Shown here piece by piece: positions 1-10,065 of a stretch of 64,000 nucleotides of DNA. Within the stretch, counting starts at the first letter, position 1. Every line of letters starts with the position of its first letter. The notes under the pieces were generated by a model. That model was not told the DNA's origin. It saw nothing but the letters and a program-made list of their open reading frames with translations, and ran no database searches. The position numbers and the translations under genes are program-made. This stretch comes from Paracyclopina nana (taxonomy: Eukaryota > Arthropoda > Copepoda > Cyclopoida > Cyclopettidae): contig JAGUCH010000002.1 in NCBI GenBank assembly GCA_019096065.1, positions 7,018,501 through 7,082,500 of the forward strand. Reading direction: 5' to 3'.

Positions 1-1353
1 TTGAGACTTTTGCCCATGGACACTTTTGCCCTAAGATACATTTGCCCTTAGGAAGTTTGCCCTTGAGGACTTTTGACCCTCAGACTTTTTCCCTTCAGAC
101 TTTTGCCCTTGGGGAATTTTGCCCTTGGGGAATTTTGCCTTTGGGGAATTTTGCCCTTGGTGTCTTTTGCCCTTGGGGTCTTTCTCCCTTTGGGACATTT
201 ACCCTTGGGGACATTTGCCCTTGGGGACTTTTGTCCCTTGGGACTTATGCCCTTGAAGACTTTTGGCTTTGGGGACTTGTGTCCTTGTGGAGATTTGCAT
301 TTGGGGACAATTGCCCTTGGGGACCTTTGCTCTTTTATGACTTTTTTGAAGTTCTGATAGTTTGCTTTTAACCTTTGATTAGATAAATGAAAGAAAAATC
401 AGAATTTTGTCTGGTGTACGTGTACAGGGCCCTTTGATCAACAGGACATAGTAAAAGCAACCATAAGAAGAGTTCCTATGGGCATCAGTCCCCTTGGGCA
501 GTAGTCCCCACAGCCATAAGTCCCCAAAGCCATAAGTCCTAAAGGGCAAATCTCTCAAAGTTTGCGGGGGCAAAAGTTTCCTAGGGCAGAAGTCTAAAGG
601 GCTAAAGTCCCCAAGGGGAAATGTCCCCAAGGGCAAAAGTCCCCAGGGGCAAAAGTCTCCAAGGGCAAAAGTCCCCAAAGGCAAAAGTCCCTAAGGGCAA
701 AAGTCCCCATGGGCAAGAGTCTCTAGGGTAGCAGTCCCCATCTGCAAAGGTCTCTAGAGCAAATATCCCGCATGCATAAGTTCCCATGGGCAAAAGTCTC
801 ATGGCAAATGACTCCATGGCACAGTGGGTTTATTTGCCGATTTCACGCGCACGGAAAAAAGTCGCGAAATCAACGTAGCACCTTTTTCTTATTAGCGGTA
901 AGCTAAAAATATGCCATTCTGGCACCCGGGAGAGCAAGTAAGAGCAGCCAATTCTGGTGGATTATCAATTTATGCTATTAGCTGGACATCCCTGACTTGG
1001 TCACTCAATTGGAGTCGTTTGGAATCAAAAGTTATAGGAGATTCAATTTTTGCTCAAATTGTGCAAAGTTGCTGTTCTACTGAATTGGCCAAAATCAACT
1101 TTTGCCCAAAAATTATGTTTTCTTCACCAAATTTGAACCTTTATCTGTCAATAAACATTAATTTGTGCTCTTTAGGTAGCCTTGAAGTCCTATCAATTAG
1201 AAGCTGAAAATGGGTGCTAAAATCGGAAAAAATCTGCGATTTGACGTAATTTCTCGTGCGCGTAAAATCGGCTTTTTGATCCATTGTGCATGGGCAAACG
1301 ATCAAGGGCAAAAAGACCAAGTGCTAACAGCAAAGGGCAAAAGTCCTGAGACC
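1..1353. mobile_element. Foldback-type element, family 1 (window-edge copy, left end missing)
   Basis: The left arm (1-350) is a run of degenerate 15-17 bp units of the form TTTTGCCCTTGGGGAC. From about 480 to 815 the same unit appears as its reverse complement, AAGTCCCCAAGGGCAAA, with a unique spacer of about 120 bp between. The right arm resumes after a nested insertion (820-1288) and ends near GGGCAAAAGTCCTGAGACC at 1335-1353. Almost the same terminal string closes another copy at 11890. Long inverted arms made of short tandem units are the hallmark of foldback transposons. No coding capacity is seen; the open frames here are by-products of the repeat. The left terminus lies outside the window. 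Confidence 0.65.
820..1288. mobile_element. Transib-like non-autonomous DNA transposon (469 bp) nested in the foldback arm
   Basis: The left end reads CACAGTGGGTTTATTTGCCG and the right end, read inward on the other strand, CACAATGGATCAAAAAGCCG. Both ends then share GATTTYACGCGCACG a few bases further in, so the terminal inverted repeat is about 45 bp and imperfect. The element is flanked on both sides by CATGG (815-819 and 1289-1293), a perfect 5-bp target-site duplication. Ends starting CACARTG with a 5-bp duplication are typical of the Transib superfamily, related to RAG recombination signal heptamers. No transposase frame is present. Removing the insert restores a continuous foldback repeat arm. 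Confidence 0.7.
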
Positions 1354-1397
1354 ATTATTGTTAGACTATTAATTGTCTACAAATTGTCTATACATGC

Positions 1398-2395
1398 TGA
1401 GTTGGATATGAAGTACAAAGTGGCTCAGTTTAATATGCAGTTTCAGGATATGACCAGATTTTTTACCTCAGGCTGCTCAGGGCTCAGCACTGGACCTATC
1501 ATTACTTAGGTAATCTCATCCCATTTCCAAAACAGTAAATTGTTTTCAAATGGGACAACTCAGGGCTGAGATATTGGTGTTACAATTTGAGCCTGGTCAG
1601 AGTTTGCGATGGTTTTTTCTCCTGCCTAGAGTCAGAATACTGAGTTGGCTATGAACCACAAAGTGGCTCAGATTTATATCTAGTTTCAGGATATGACCAG
1701 ATTTTTTACCTCAGGCTGCTCAGGGCTCAGCACCGGAGCAAGTATGTTTACTTATAAGACTGCTGAGACAGGGGAAACTAATCACGGAGCTAGCAACATT
1801 GCTATGAAGTAATGAAACTTAGGTAATCTCATCCCATTTCCAAAACAGTAAATTGTTTTCAAATGGGACAACTCAGGGCTGAGATATTGGTGTTACAATT
1901 TGAGCCTGGTCAGAGTTTGCGATGGTTTTTTCTCCTGCCTAGAGTCAGAATACTGAGTTGGCTATGAACCACAAAGTGGCTCAGATTTATATCTAGTTTC
2001 AGGTTATGACCAGATTTTTCACCTCAGGCTGCTCAGGGCTCAGCACTGAACCTATCATGTTTACTTAATAGACTGCTGAGACAGGGGAAACTTACCACTG
2101 AGCTAGCAAAATGGCTATGAAGTAATGAAACTTAGCTAATCTCATCCTCATTCCAAAACAGTAAATTGTTTTCAAATCGGAAAACTCAGCGTTGAGATAA
2201 TGGTGTTACAATTTGAGGCCAGTCAAAGTTTGTACTGGTTTTTTCTCCTGTCTAGAGTCAGAATACTGAATTGGCTCTGAAGCACAAAGTGGCTCAGTTT
2301 TTCATTTAGTTTCAGGTTATTACCTGATTTTTTACCTCAGGCTGCTCACTCTGGAGCTAGCATGTTTTCTTAATAGACTGCTGATACTGGTATAC
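1398..2395. repeat. 313-bp tandem satellite, about 3.2 units
   Basis: Units begin CTGAGTTGGCTATGAA and start at 1398, 1640, 1953 and 2266. The last two full periods are exactly 313 bp. The first unit is 242 bp because it lacks about 71 bp around the segment containing GACTGCTGAGACAGGGGAAAC. The last unit is cut off where a different tandem repeat begins. Units differ by a few percent and more in the last one. No convincing coding content. Confidence 0.85.
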
Positions 2396-2910
2396 CCCTA
2401 ATCAACACGAAAATGGCGATTTTGAGGCACTAGAATGGACTTTTTTTGAAAATGGTCATAAAATAACAATTGTAGAGCTCGGGCTGGGATTTCCAAAACT
2501 GTCTTTGGTTTGGCTTAAAGCCAAAGGACAACTGAGATAAAGGCAACTTTCTTATACGCTGCATTTTGATGACTTTTTTGGGCTCAAATTAAATGGCATG
2601 TTGAGGTGGTTGCAACGGTGCCAATATTACATTTTATTAATGTTCCTGCAATGAGCTATGGCTAATTCAACAATTTGACCTCAATTACTGGGGCTGCTCC
2701 CTAATAAACACGAAAATGGCAATTTTGAGGCACTAGAATGGACTTTTTTGAAAATGTTCATAAAATAACATTTGTAGAGCTTGGGCTGGGATTTCCAAAA
2801 CTGTCTTTGGTTTTGCTCTAGGCCAAAGGACGACGGAGAAAATTGCAACTTTCTTATACACTGCATTTTGACGACTTTTTTGGGCTCAAATTAAAGGGCG
2901 CGCTGCCCCG
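2396..2910. repeat. 303-bp tandem repeat, about 1.7 units; part belongs to a dispersed family
   Basis: CCCTAATMAACACGAAAATGG starts at 2396 and again at 2699. The following 200 bases align closely between units, including GGGCTGGGATTTCCAAAACT and CTGCATTTTGAYGACTTTTTTGGG. The latter segment is also found inverted at about 42625-42670, so part of this unit belongs to a dispersed repeat family. No gene recognised. Confidence 0.8.
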
Positions 2911-3528
2911 ATCCCAAATATGCGCTTACATCGCGGAAAAGTTGCGTAACGGCAAAGTTACGGCCGTTTTAGTCCGTATGTATATGTGGTACTTTTTTCG
3001 CTCCGTGCTCGCACTCGCGAGTTTTTTGAAAAAAAAAATGAATTTCAGATATTTCATCAAAATAAATGCATTTGAAAATTAAGGGAAAAATCTAATATGC
3101 CAAAGCATTACAAGCTGTTGCTGTGTAATTATTGATCAAAAATAAGTTTATATCAAATAATATTAATGATTCTTGAAATGATCTGCTTGTATTTCAGCTA
3201 CTTCTGTTAAACAGTAAACTAAAATAAAAAAACTAGTCACAGCGCCATCTACAAACAGTTTATAAAACTATATTAATTCTTATAAGCGTAAGGTAATGAA
3301 AGCCTCATGACACAAGCCTTTCATTAGTGATTTATATGAGAGCGTTTTTTTTCAAAGTTAAGTCTAAGTCTAGAAGAATCTGACAGAAGAAAACTATAAT
3401 TGTAGGAACAGAAGAATTTCTAATTAGGAATATAGCATTTCTACAAGTTGTAAAGAATATGCTGAAAGGATTACAACATCCCAAGCTAATTAGCATAATT
3501 TTATAAAAATGTGTAACTGTATGATATA
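2911..3528. other. AT-rich intergenic stretch, no gene seen
   Basis: Mostly AT-rich DNA with stops in all frames and no recognisable domain. A short GC-richer patch occurs at 2911-3015. Nothing functional could be supported. Confidence 0.6.
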
Positions 3529-3664
3529 AATCCCTTATAATGGTATAAGGGATTCATACCGATTGAGTCATCAAAACTGGGTAAGCGCTATGGCCAATTC
3601 GGCCGGTTTATTTAGTGCAGCAGTGCAGCCAGCGCATTGCGTTTCTCATGACTCAATCGGTATG
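3529..3664. repeat. Two adjacent palindromes beside the Gypsy insertion site
   Basis: AATCCCTTATA / TATAAGGGATT forms an 11-bp stem with a 4-base loop at 3529-3554. It is followed directly by a perfect 17-bp inverted repeat, CATACCGATTGAGTCAT (3555-3571) against ATGACTCAATCGGTATG (3648-3664), enclosing 76 bp. The second structure could be a very short miniature inverted-repeat element of 110 bp. The Gypsy target duplication (TAAT, 3665-3668) begins at the next base. Confidence 0.6.
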
Positions 3665-3668
3665 TAAT

Positions 3669-3905
3669 TGTTATGTTTTTATAACCTTCATCATGGCGCT
3701 AGCGCGTCGTGTTGTAGTAAAATGTAGTAGTATAGTAGTATAGTACGAGCCGCGCTACCTAACCACACTTTCACCTAGCAGGATGTGCAATGCGATTTCA
3801 CCTTGAGTACATTGTATATACAGTGCTTGGTTGAGAAATAAACTCAGTTGTGGCTTTGTACGAGAGAAGTCAAGGTATTGCTATATAGACACCAAATTCA
3901 CAACA
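3669..3905 (+). repeat. 5' LTR of the Gypsy element
   Basis: Bounded by TG...CA. It contains the tandem TAGTAGTATAGTAGTATAG stretch and an AATAAA hexamer (within GAGAAATAAACTCAG) near its 3' third. It differs from the downstream LTR at a single base, position 3703. The leader beginning ACTGGTGGCAGCC follows at once. A primer-binding site must lie here, but I could not assign its tRNA. Confidence 0.93.
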
Positions 3906-3973
3906 ACTGGTGGCAGCCACTTACCTACAGCCCTGGAGGGAATGAAGAGTGAGTGATGCTGTGTTCTATTTAA

Positions 3974-5128
3974 ATGGCTGATAGTGAGGACGAATATTTT
4001 GAGGAAGAATATTACGAAGAGGCTTCATCGGAAGGCACAATTCAAGCTACTGCTCCACCACAAGACGATACTACAGAAACCTCCGCATTTTCCCAACAAT
4101 TTCTGTTCAATATGGCTCAGCGTAATATCAAGGCAATTGACGTACCCGAATTTAGTGGGGACCCGGCAGTTGACAAGCTGCAAGCACGAGCATGGGCTAG
4201 AAGGATCGACGATTTACGAGCCCTTGCCAACGACAACATACCAGCTGGACAGCCGCAACGGTGGACGGACGAAATGACAGCCATGTATGCTGCCATGGCA
4301 CTCAAAGCCAAGGCAGCACAATGGTATAACACCCTAAAGGAAGAGGGTTTTGCTCCTAAAAAGTGGAGTGGAGTATCTGGTCTGAAGAAGGAGTTCCTGG
4401 ATCATTGGCACCATGAGGCCACTTTAGCCGAACAGTCCGCAATCGAGGACAGCCTGGTGCAGGAGGCATCAGAATCCGTGCGGGATTTCTATGACCGTGT
4501 AAAAACTGGAGTCATGACCCTAATGGAAACTTTCATCGTCCTTGGTGAGGGCGAGTACGCCACAAATGACGCTGCCGTAGAAATGTGCAAGAGGAGCGCA
4601 TATGTGTTCGCATGCCGGCGAAAGTTCATTCAAGGTCTGTTACCTGCCATCAAGAAGCAGGTGATCGTGCATGACATCACGGACCTTAAGGAAATCTTTA
4701 AGGTGGCTAAGCATGTAGAGGCCTCATTGTCAAGTGAAAAGAAAGCCACCGTACCAGTCCCTGAAGTCCATGCTGTGGAGCAAGCCGACAGTGCTCAGGA
4801 GAGCAATCCTCACGACCAGCCTCTGACACTAGGAGCACTTGTGAATCTCATCAATGGAAATGGAGCGCGAGGACAGGCCCGAGGACAAGTGCGAGGACAA
4901 GCCCGAGGACAAGTGCGGGGTCCAGCAAGTGGACAGTTCCGAGCCAACGTGGTCTGCTGGTATTGCACCAAGAAGAATCATAGTGAGGCTGAGTGCTTTT
5001 CCAGGCAGGCAGATGCTGCTAAGGGCATGTACAACCCAAGGCCTGGCAGTAAGAGAGCAACAGAGCAAGAGGCAAAGAAGGTCAATGAAGTTCGTGCCTC
5101 CTACCATTCCAGCCCTTTAAACTGGTAA
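3974..5128 (+). CDS. Gag polyprotein of the Gypsy element
   Basis: This 384-residue frame starts 68 bases after the 5' LTR. It has an acidic N-terminus, a helical capsid-like middle, and near the C-terminus an Arg-Gly-Gln repeat (about residues 296-316) encoded by a short in-frame DNA repeat. A single CCHC zinc knuckle follows (C-x2-C-x4-H-x4-C from Cys328). Capsid plus one knuckle fits a Ty3/Gypsy nucleocapsid that packages element RNA. The frame differs from the following protease frame, so expression of pol would need ribosomal frameshifting or reinitiation. No interruption is seen in gag. Confidence 0.85.
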   Translation: MADSEDEYFEEEYYEEASSEGTIQATAPPQDDTTETSAFSQQFLFNMAQRNIKAIDVPEFSGDPAVDKLQARAWARRIDDLRALANDNIPAGQPQRWTDEMTAMYAAMALKAKAAQWYNTLKEEGFAPKKWSGVSGLKKEFLDHWHHEATLAEQSAIEDSLVQEASESVRDFYDRVKTGVMTLMETFIVLGEGEYATNDAAVEMCKRSAYVFACRRKFIQGLLPAIKKQVIVHDITDLKEIFKVAKHVEASLSSEKKATVPVPEVHAVEQADSAQESNPHDQPLTLGALVNLINGNGARGQARGQVRGQARGQVRGPASGQFRANVVCWYCTKKNHSEAECFSRQADAAKGMYNPRPGSKRATEQEAKKVNEVRASYHSSPLNW

Positions 5129-5211
5129 ACGACCAGGGTGGGCTCCGCACCACTGGTCGTCGCAAGGTCGTTGAGCTTTTTCACGCAATCACAAGTTTCA
5201 GCCTGCTATCC

Positions 5212-6768
5212 TTGAATGAGAATACCAAACGACCTTTTGTATCAATCCACAGCCTTGGAATGTTGTTTGACACTGGCTCCAATATTTCCCTGTTATCGCG
5301 TATGGCATTCAGGAGAATTGCCCCCCAACTAAGACCTCAGAGAATTACAAATGCTCCGATGTTACGTGCAACATGTGCTTCCGGAAACCCTTTAAGGATC
5401 AATGGACTTTATGAAATAGACTGTATGATAGAAGGCCGACAGTTGAAGTGGCCATTTTATGTGTGCGAGGGACTCGCACTTGATGGGATCGTGGGTATTG
5501 ACCTGATCCATGCTACCGGCTTGTTTTATGATCCCATATCGATGGAGATCCGCTCTGCAAATAAGATACAACTTGAGGCGAGAACTCGGAAGAAGACGTA
5601 CATACCGGCCAGAAGTGTTGCTACAATCTCTGTGCAGCTAAAGAACCAGGACAATGCGCCAATAGGCCACTTTGAAGGATGTCTCCAAATAAGCGATGCC
5701 GCCCAGCTTTGCAAGGAAGATTGCCTCATCCGCTCTAATCAACAAGGAATCGCTAATATTAAGGTTACAAATGCAGGATTATTGCCTATTGAGTTAGACA
5801 AGGGTAGTGGGCATGAAGACATGTTAGTAGGCCTTGAAGAATGTTTTGCGAGACTTCGGAAGGCCAACCTAAAGTTGAATTTACCCAAATGTAGTTTTGG
5901 AACAGAATCTTGCACTTACTTGGGTTTCACGTTGACCCCTGAGGGCTACAAGCCAAATCGAAGGAAATTGGATGCTATATCGAATGTGAAGCCACCCTCT
6001 AATGTCAAAGAAATCAGGCAATTTCTGGGTCTAACTAACTTTTTCAGAGCGTGTATTCCTCAATTTAGCAGACATTCAAAGGAATTGTCTTGTCTTACTT
6101 GTAAGGACAGTGGATGGAAGGGCGGCCCTCTTCCTCCAAAAGCTATGAAATCTTTTGAGATTCTGAAGAAGATGCTATGTATGGAACCTGTGCTAGCCTA
6201 TCCCAAACCCGGCCTAGATTTTCATCTCTATGTTGATGCCTCTCAAGGTGCTGTTGATGCCGATGATGGAGGCCTTGGAGCAGTACTTATCCAATATCAA
6301 GATAATAGTCCACGAGTAATTGGTTATGCCTCAAGAGGTCTTCAGAAGCATGAAAAGAACTACACTCCATATTTGTTAGAACTGCTAGCCTGCACATGGG
6401 CAATTGATCACTTTGCAGTTTATTTAACTGGTAACCCATTTACGTTATACACTGACCATAAGCCATTAGAGAAGTTGAACAAGACACATTCCAGAACATT
6501 GAACCGCTTGCTGCAACAGATGTTAGAACACAATTTTACGATGCAGTATTGTCCAGGAGCAGAGAACCCTGCTGATTATTGTTCGAGGAATATTCCTGAA
6601 CTTTTGCGAGGTGGTGAAACCCACAGTGTCGCTATTGAGGCCATGGAGGACATGGCAGCTATGAAGAAGCTACAATCTACAGATTTGGTAGTTGCGGCCT
6701 TACTTTCCTTTGTCAAACAAGGACTTGTACCCAGACAACCTGAGTTGAAGCGAATTATTAGAAGATAA
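5212..6768 (+). pseudogene. Gypsy pol, first part: protease, truncated RT, RNase H
   Basis: An aspartic protease active site (DTGS at residues 20-23 of this frame) lies near the start. The first codon given is a TTG; the true pol start is probably a frameshift out of gag. At about 5790-5812 the sequence jumps from the protease-RT linker to the residues that normally follow the catalytic YxDD box. Fingers, palm and active site of the reverse transcriptase are therefore absent, a loss I estimate at over 150 codons from family comparison. The thumb/connection and RNase H regions follow, with the Asp-Glu-Asp-Asp residues of RNase H recognisable. The frame ends at 6768, where a single-base length change near 6760 puts the integrase in another frame. 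Confidence 0.85.
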
Positions 6769-6796
6769 CGGCCCTATTTGTGAAGTCAAGAATGAC

Positions 6797-8356
6797 TTGT
6801 TGTTTGTGAAGAGTGGGCCTTTGGACAAGTCAGTGTTGGCAGCACCGGCTGTTTGTCATGCTGACATTATAAGTGCTGCGCATGCCGCCGTTGGGCACAA
6901 GGGCATCTACAAAACCAGTGAAAGAATTCGCGAGCAGTATTTTTGGCCTAGTTTACTGGCTGATGTTGAGGAATACATCAGTTCATGTTGGAAATGTGAC
7001 AGAACCAAACCTAAGCAATCACAGCCAAATGTGGAATTGCTGCCCCACCAGCAACCAAAGGGCCCCCTGGAGCGGGTCCATGCTGACCTCTTTGGACCTT
7101 TGAGGGATTCAGATGGAAAGAAGTATATTTTGGTTATCACTGATTCTTTTAGCAAGTATGCAGAGTTTGTTGCTCTGGAGAACAAACAACCTGACACTGT
7201 TGCTGGGGCCATTTTTAATCGATGGATTGCAAGATTCGGCTCGCCAGCTGTGCTCATTACCGATGGAGGGGCAGAATTCACATCAAAGTTGAGTCAATCG
7301 CTTTATGATCTGCTCCAGATAGACAAGCGCAAAACCAGCCCTAGCCACCCTCAGTGCAATGCAGCTGCTGAAGTTATTAATAAGCACATTATAAGTTACT
7401 TGCAGAAGATGCTTGATACATCTTCTCCTTTGGAATGGGAACCCCTTCTCCCTGCGCTTCAACTCTCCTATAACTGTGGTGTGAGTAAGGCAACGAAAAT
7501 GAGTCCGTTTTTCCTCCTTTTTGGCGTGCATCCCAGAACACCATTAATGGATCCAAATCTGGTTGACAAAACCTATTATGGGGAAGACTACATCAGTGAA
7601 ATCGCTAGACGGATGAAGATTGCCCGTCAAGTTGCTATGGAAAGCAACATATCTTATCGTGACTCATACAAGCAGCTCTATGATGCCAAGATCAAGCCAG
7701 AAGACTTTAGAGAAGGGTTATTGGTTTGGTTGGATCGCCCAGAACTTCTGAAAATCAATCCAAAAATTCGATCAAGGTGGGAGGGACCTTATGTTATTGT
7801 GAGTCTCCAGGACACAAATGCTTTGATTCAACATCTTTCCACTAGCAAATCCAGATATGTTCACTTAAACAGATTACGTGTCTGTAAATCTACTCCTTCT
7901 AAGCCACTGGCTCAAGCAACAAATGACTTACCAGAGACCCTGCCTGAAACTTCATCTTCCAGAGATCCTGCCCATCCAGACACAGGCTCAAAAGGAGGCT
8001 ACATAACAATTGAAGATGATGACGTTATCATCATGAATCCGCAAGACCCTCCACCAGCACCCATTCCTTTCAAATCAGAGGAACCAGCTGCCAGTATTGC
8101 CTCTCCGATGACGACAACACCTCCACCTATTAAGCAAGAACCGAACTCTCCACCTGCGGAGGAGGTACTCATTCATGACGATGTGCATGAACCCCATGCA
8201 CCCACTGAAGATGATGAACCACTGGATTTACCTTCCAGAAGTAACCCTGGCTCTCCTAGGAAACTACTCAACCGTTTCCGTGACAGCTTCAGAGGGGGAC
8301 GAGACCCCACAAGCTCATTGACACGCAATCAGGCTAGAGCTCAACAAGTTTTTTGA
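6797..8356 (+). CDS. Gypsy integrase with long acidic/proline C-terminal tail
   Basis: The 519-residue frame has an N-terminal HHCC zinc motif (ending CWKC). The core has Asp in HADLFGP, Asp in ITDGGAEF and Glu in NAAAEVIN, so the DDE triad is complete. A GPY-type motif (RWEGPYVIV) follows, then about 150 residues of Pro/Glu/Asp-rich tail. Integrase would insert the element cDNA into chromosomes. It is separated from the upstream pol frame by a frame change near 6760, so as assembled it lacks normal translation from gag-pol. Confidence 0.88.
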   Translation: MLFVKSGPLDKSVLAAPAVCHADIISAAHAAVGHKGIYKTSERIREQYFWPSLLADVEEYISSCWKCDRTKPKQSQPNVELLPHQQPKGPLERVHADLFGPLRDSDGKKYILVITDSFSKYAEFVALENKQPDTVAGAIFNRWIARFGSPAVLITDGGAEFTSKLSQSLYDLLQIDKRKTSPSHPQCNAAAEVINKHIISYLQKMLDTSSPLEWEPLLPALQLSYNCGVSKATKMSPFFLLFGVHPRTPLMDPNLVDKTYYGEDYISEIARRMKIARQVAMESNISYRDSYKQLYDAKIKPEDFREGLLVWLDRPELLKINPKIRSRWEGPYVIVSLQDTNALIQHLSTSKSRYVHLNRLRVCKSTPSKPLAQATNDLPETLPETSSSRDPAHPDTGSKGGYITIEDDDVIIMNPQDPPPAPIPFKSEEPAASIASPMTTTPPPIKQEPNSPPAEEVLIHDDVHEPHAPTEDDEPLDLPSRSNPGSPRKLLNRFRDSFRGGRDPTSSLTRNQARAQQVF

Positions 8357-8565
8357 AGATTGAAGACCAGCCTTTACCAGCCAGGGCGCCAGAATACAAG
8401 CCCGGCCGGGGCCGACCTAAGAAAAAATGATGTCTGCCTTAACATGACCTTGTTACATAAACTTATTTGACCTGACCAGACACTTTACACTTCTAACTTT
8501 TACGACTTGGTGGCGGTTTTGCTAATTTCTTTTATCTCCCTGTTAACAACAGCTTTCTTTAGCTT

Positions 8566-8573
8566 GGGAGGGA
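8566..8573 (+). other. Polypurine tract of the Gypsy element
   Basis: GGGAGGGA lies directly against the first base of the 3' LTR, the position of the plus-strand primer in LTR elements. Confidence 0.7.
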
Positions 8574-8810
8574 TGTTATGTTTTTATAACCTTCATCATG
8601 GCGCTAGTGCGTCGTGTTGTAGTAAAATGTAGTAGTATAGTAGTATAGTACGAGCCGCGCTACCTAACCACACTTTCACCTAGCAGGATGTGCAATGCGA
8701 TTTCACCTTGAGTACATTGTATATACAGTGCTTGGTTGAGAAATAAACTCAGTTGTGGCTTTGTACGAGAGAAGTCAAGGTATTGCTATATAGACACCAA
8801 ATTCACAACA
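8574..8810 (+). repeat. 3' LTR of the Gypsy element
   Basis: A 237-bp copy of the 5' LTR with one substitution. The repeated TAAT follows it, completing the target duplication. Confidence 0.93.
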
Positions 8811-9850
8811 TAATGTAAATTGATGTAGATCCTGGACAAAAGTTGAATTTCACTCTACTTGCAGGCTATCCAAACTAAATGAAGGCATCAAAAGTAGTGA
8901 AATGCATTGATTTAAGGTAAATGCAAAGTCACCCCTAGACTCATTTTTATATGACACAATCAGGGATTTATAAGGGACAATAAATTTCATTAAATCTGAT
9001 TTTTCTCAAATTTTTTACTTATCATATGATATTTATTTTTAAATATCTTGAATAAACAGATTAAGGAGAATCATGTTACTTTATTTTTTCCTTGATTTGA
9101 GCACATTTAGTTTTTATGACTGTTTTATGATGGACATGTCAGCTATAAAACTCTAATTCTGGCATAGGGGTATTATGATGCAGATGTAATTTTGGAAATT
9201 AATGAAGAAAAACATAATTTCTCTCTACTAGCAGTGAACACAAACTGTTTGAAGGTATAATCACTGATGAAATGAGTAATATCCTTGAAATCTTAAAATT
9301 TGAGATTTCAAATTTCCAACTTAAGGCACAAAGAGGGATTTATAAGAGTCCATAAGGGACATAAAAAAGAGAAAAAGGTCGATTTCAATTTTTTTTACTA
9401 ATCTTAAGATAATTTTTTCTTCATAGCTCCACTTACCACATATCAGAGAAGCTATAAAACCAAAAAAAATTCAATTACTGCAAAAGTGATTTTTATGAGG
9501 GTTTTATACCATAGTTATGATGGATTTTTCTAGTGGGGAGACACCGTTTTAACGTAGACATATTTTTGTGACCGTCATGTTTTAGCGTAGACATATTTTT
9601 GTGACTATTTAGCTTTAGACACCTTTGGCTACGCTATTTTAGCTTATAAATAATTTTAATGACACGACTCGTTCGTTTTAGGTTGGACACATTTTTACTA
9701 AGTCAATTTAGCGGAGACACAAAGCAACTATTTGCAAAGGGGGAACTTTTTGCATTAAAAAGTCCGTTTCTTTTATCCTGGTCAACGTCTACACTTCAGC
9801 TTAGACAGTCAAGATATTTGGGTGCCATCTTTAACTTGGACACATTTTTT
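8811..9850. repeat. Degenerate AT-rich repeats, no gene
   Basis: Segments around GGGATTTATAAGGGAC (8962) and GGGATTTATAAGAGTC (9334) belong to a diverged tandem duplication of about 370 bp. From 9540 to 9850 a degenerate unit containing TTTAGCGTAGACATATTTTTGTGAC recurs several times. No coding sequence supported. Confidence 0.5.
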
Positions 9851-10065
9851 GATTACTTATATTATGAAGGCTATATATATTTTAAAAGTTGTCTTGAGAT
9901 AATTCAACAATGTTGAGAGTTGTGTCAAAATGTCAAATGAGGCTTATATTTTGAGGCAACTTGTCTCAAAATGTGGGGCAAGTCAACTTTCGACTCATTT
10001 TGAGATTCCGAGAGCTAAAACTTGCACATCGCTTTATGCCACTACTAAACTGCAAAGTAAACTCG

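Larger units (their letters stand above)
3669..8810 (+). mobile_element. Ty3/Gypsy LTR retrotransposon, recent insertion with internally deleted pol
   Basis: Two 237-bp LTRs (3669-3905 and 8574-8810) start TGTTATG, end CACAACA, and differ at one base (3703 C against 8608 T). The element is bounded by a 4-bp target duplication, TAAT (3665-3668 and 8811-8814). Inside, in order, are gag with one CCHC knuckle, aspartic protease, the C-terminal part of reverse transcriptase, RNase H, and an integrase with intact DDE residues and a GPY motif. Protease-RT-RNaseH-integrase is the Ty3/Gypsy order. The RT fingers and palm are missing and the frame breaks before integrase, so this copy could not act alone. 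Near-identical LTRs imply it moved recently, presumably with enzymes supplied by a relative. Confidence 0.93.
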
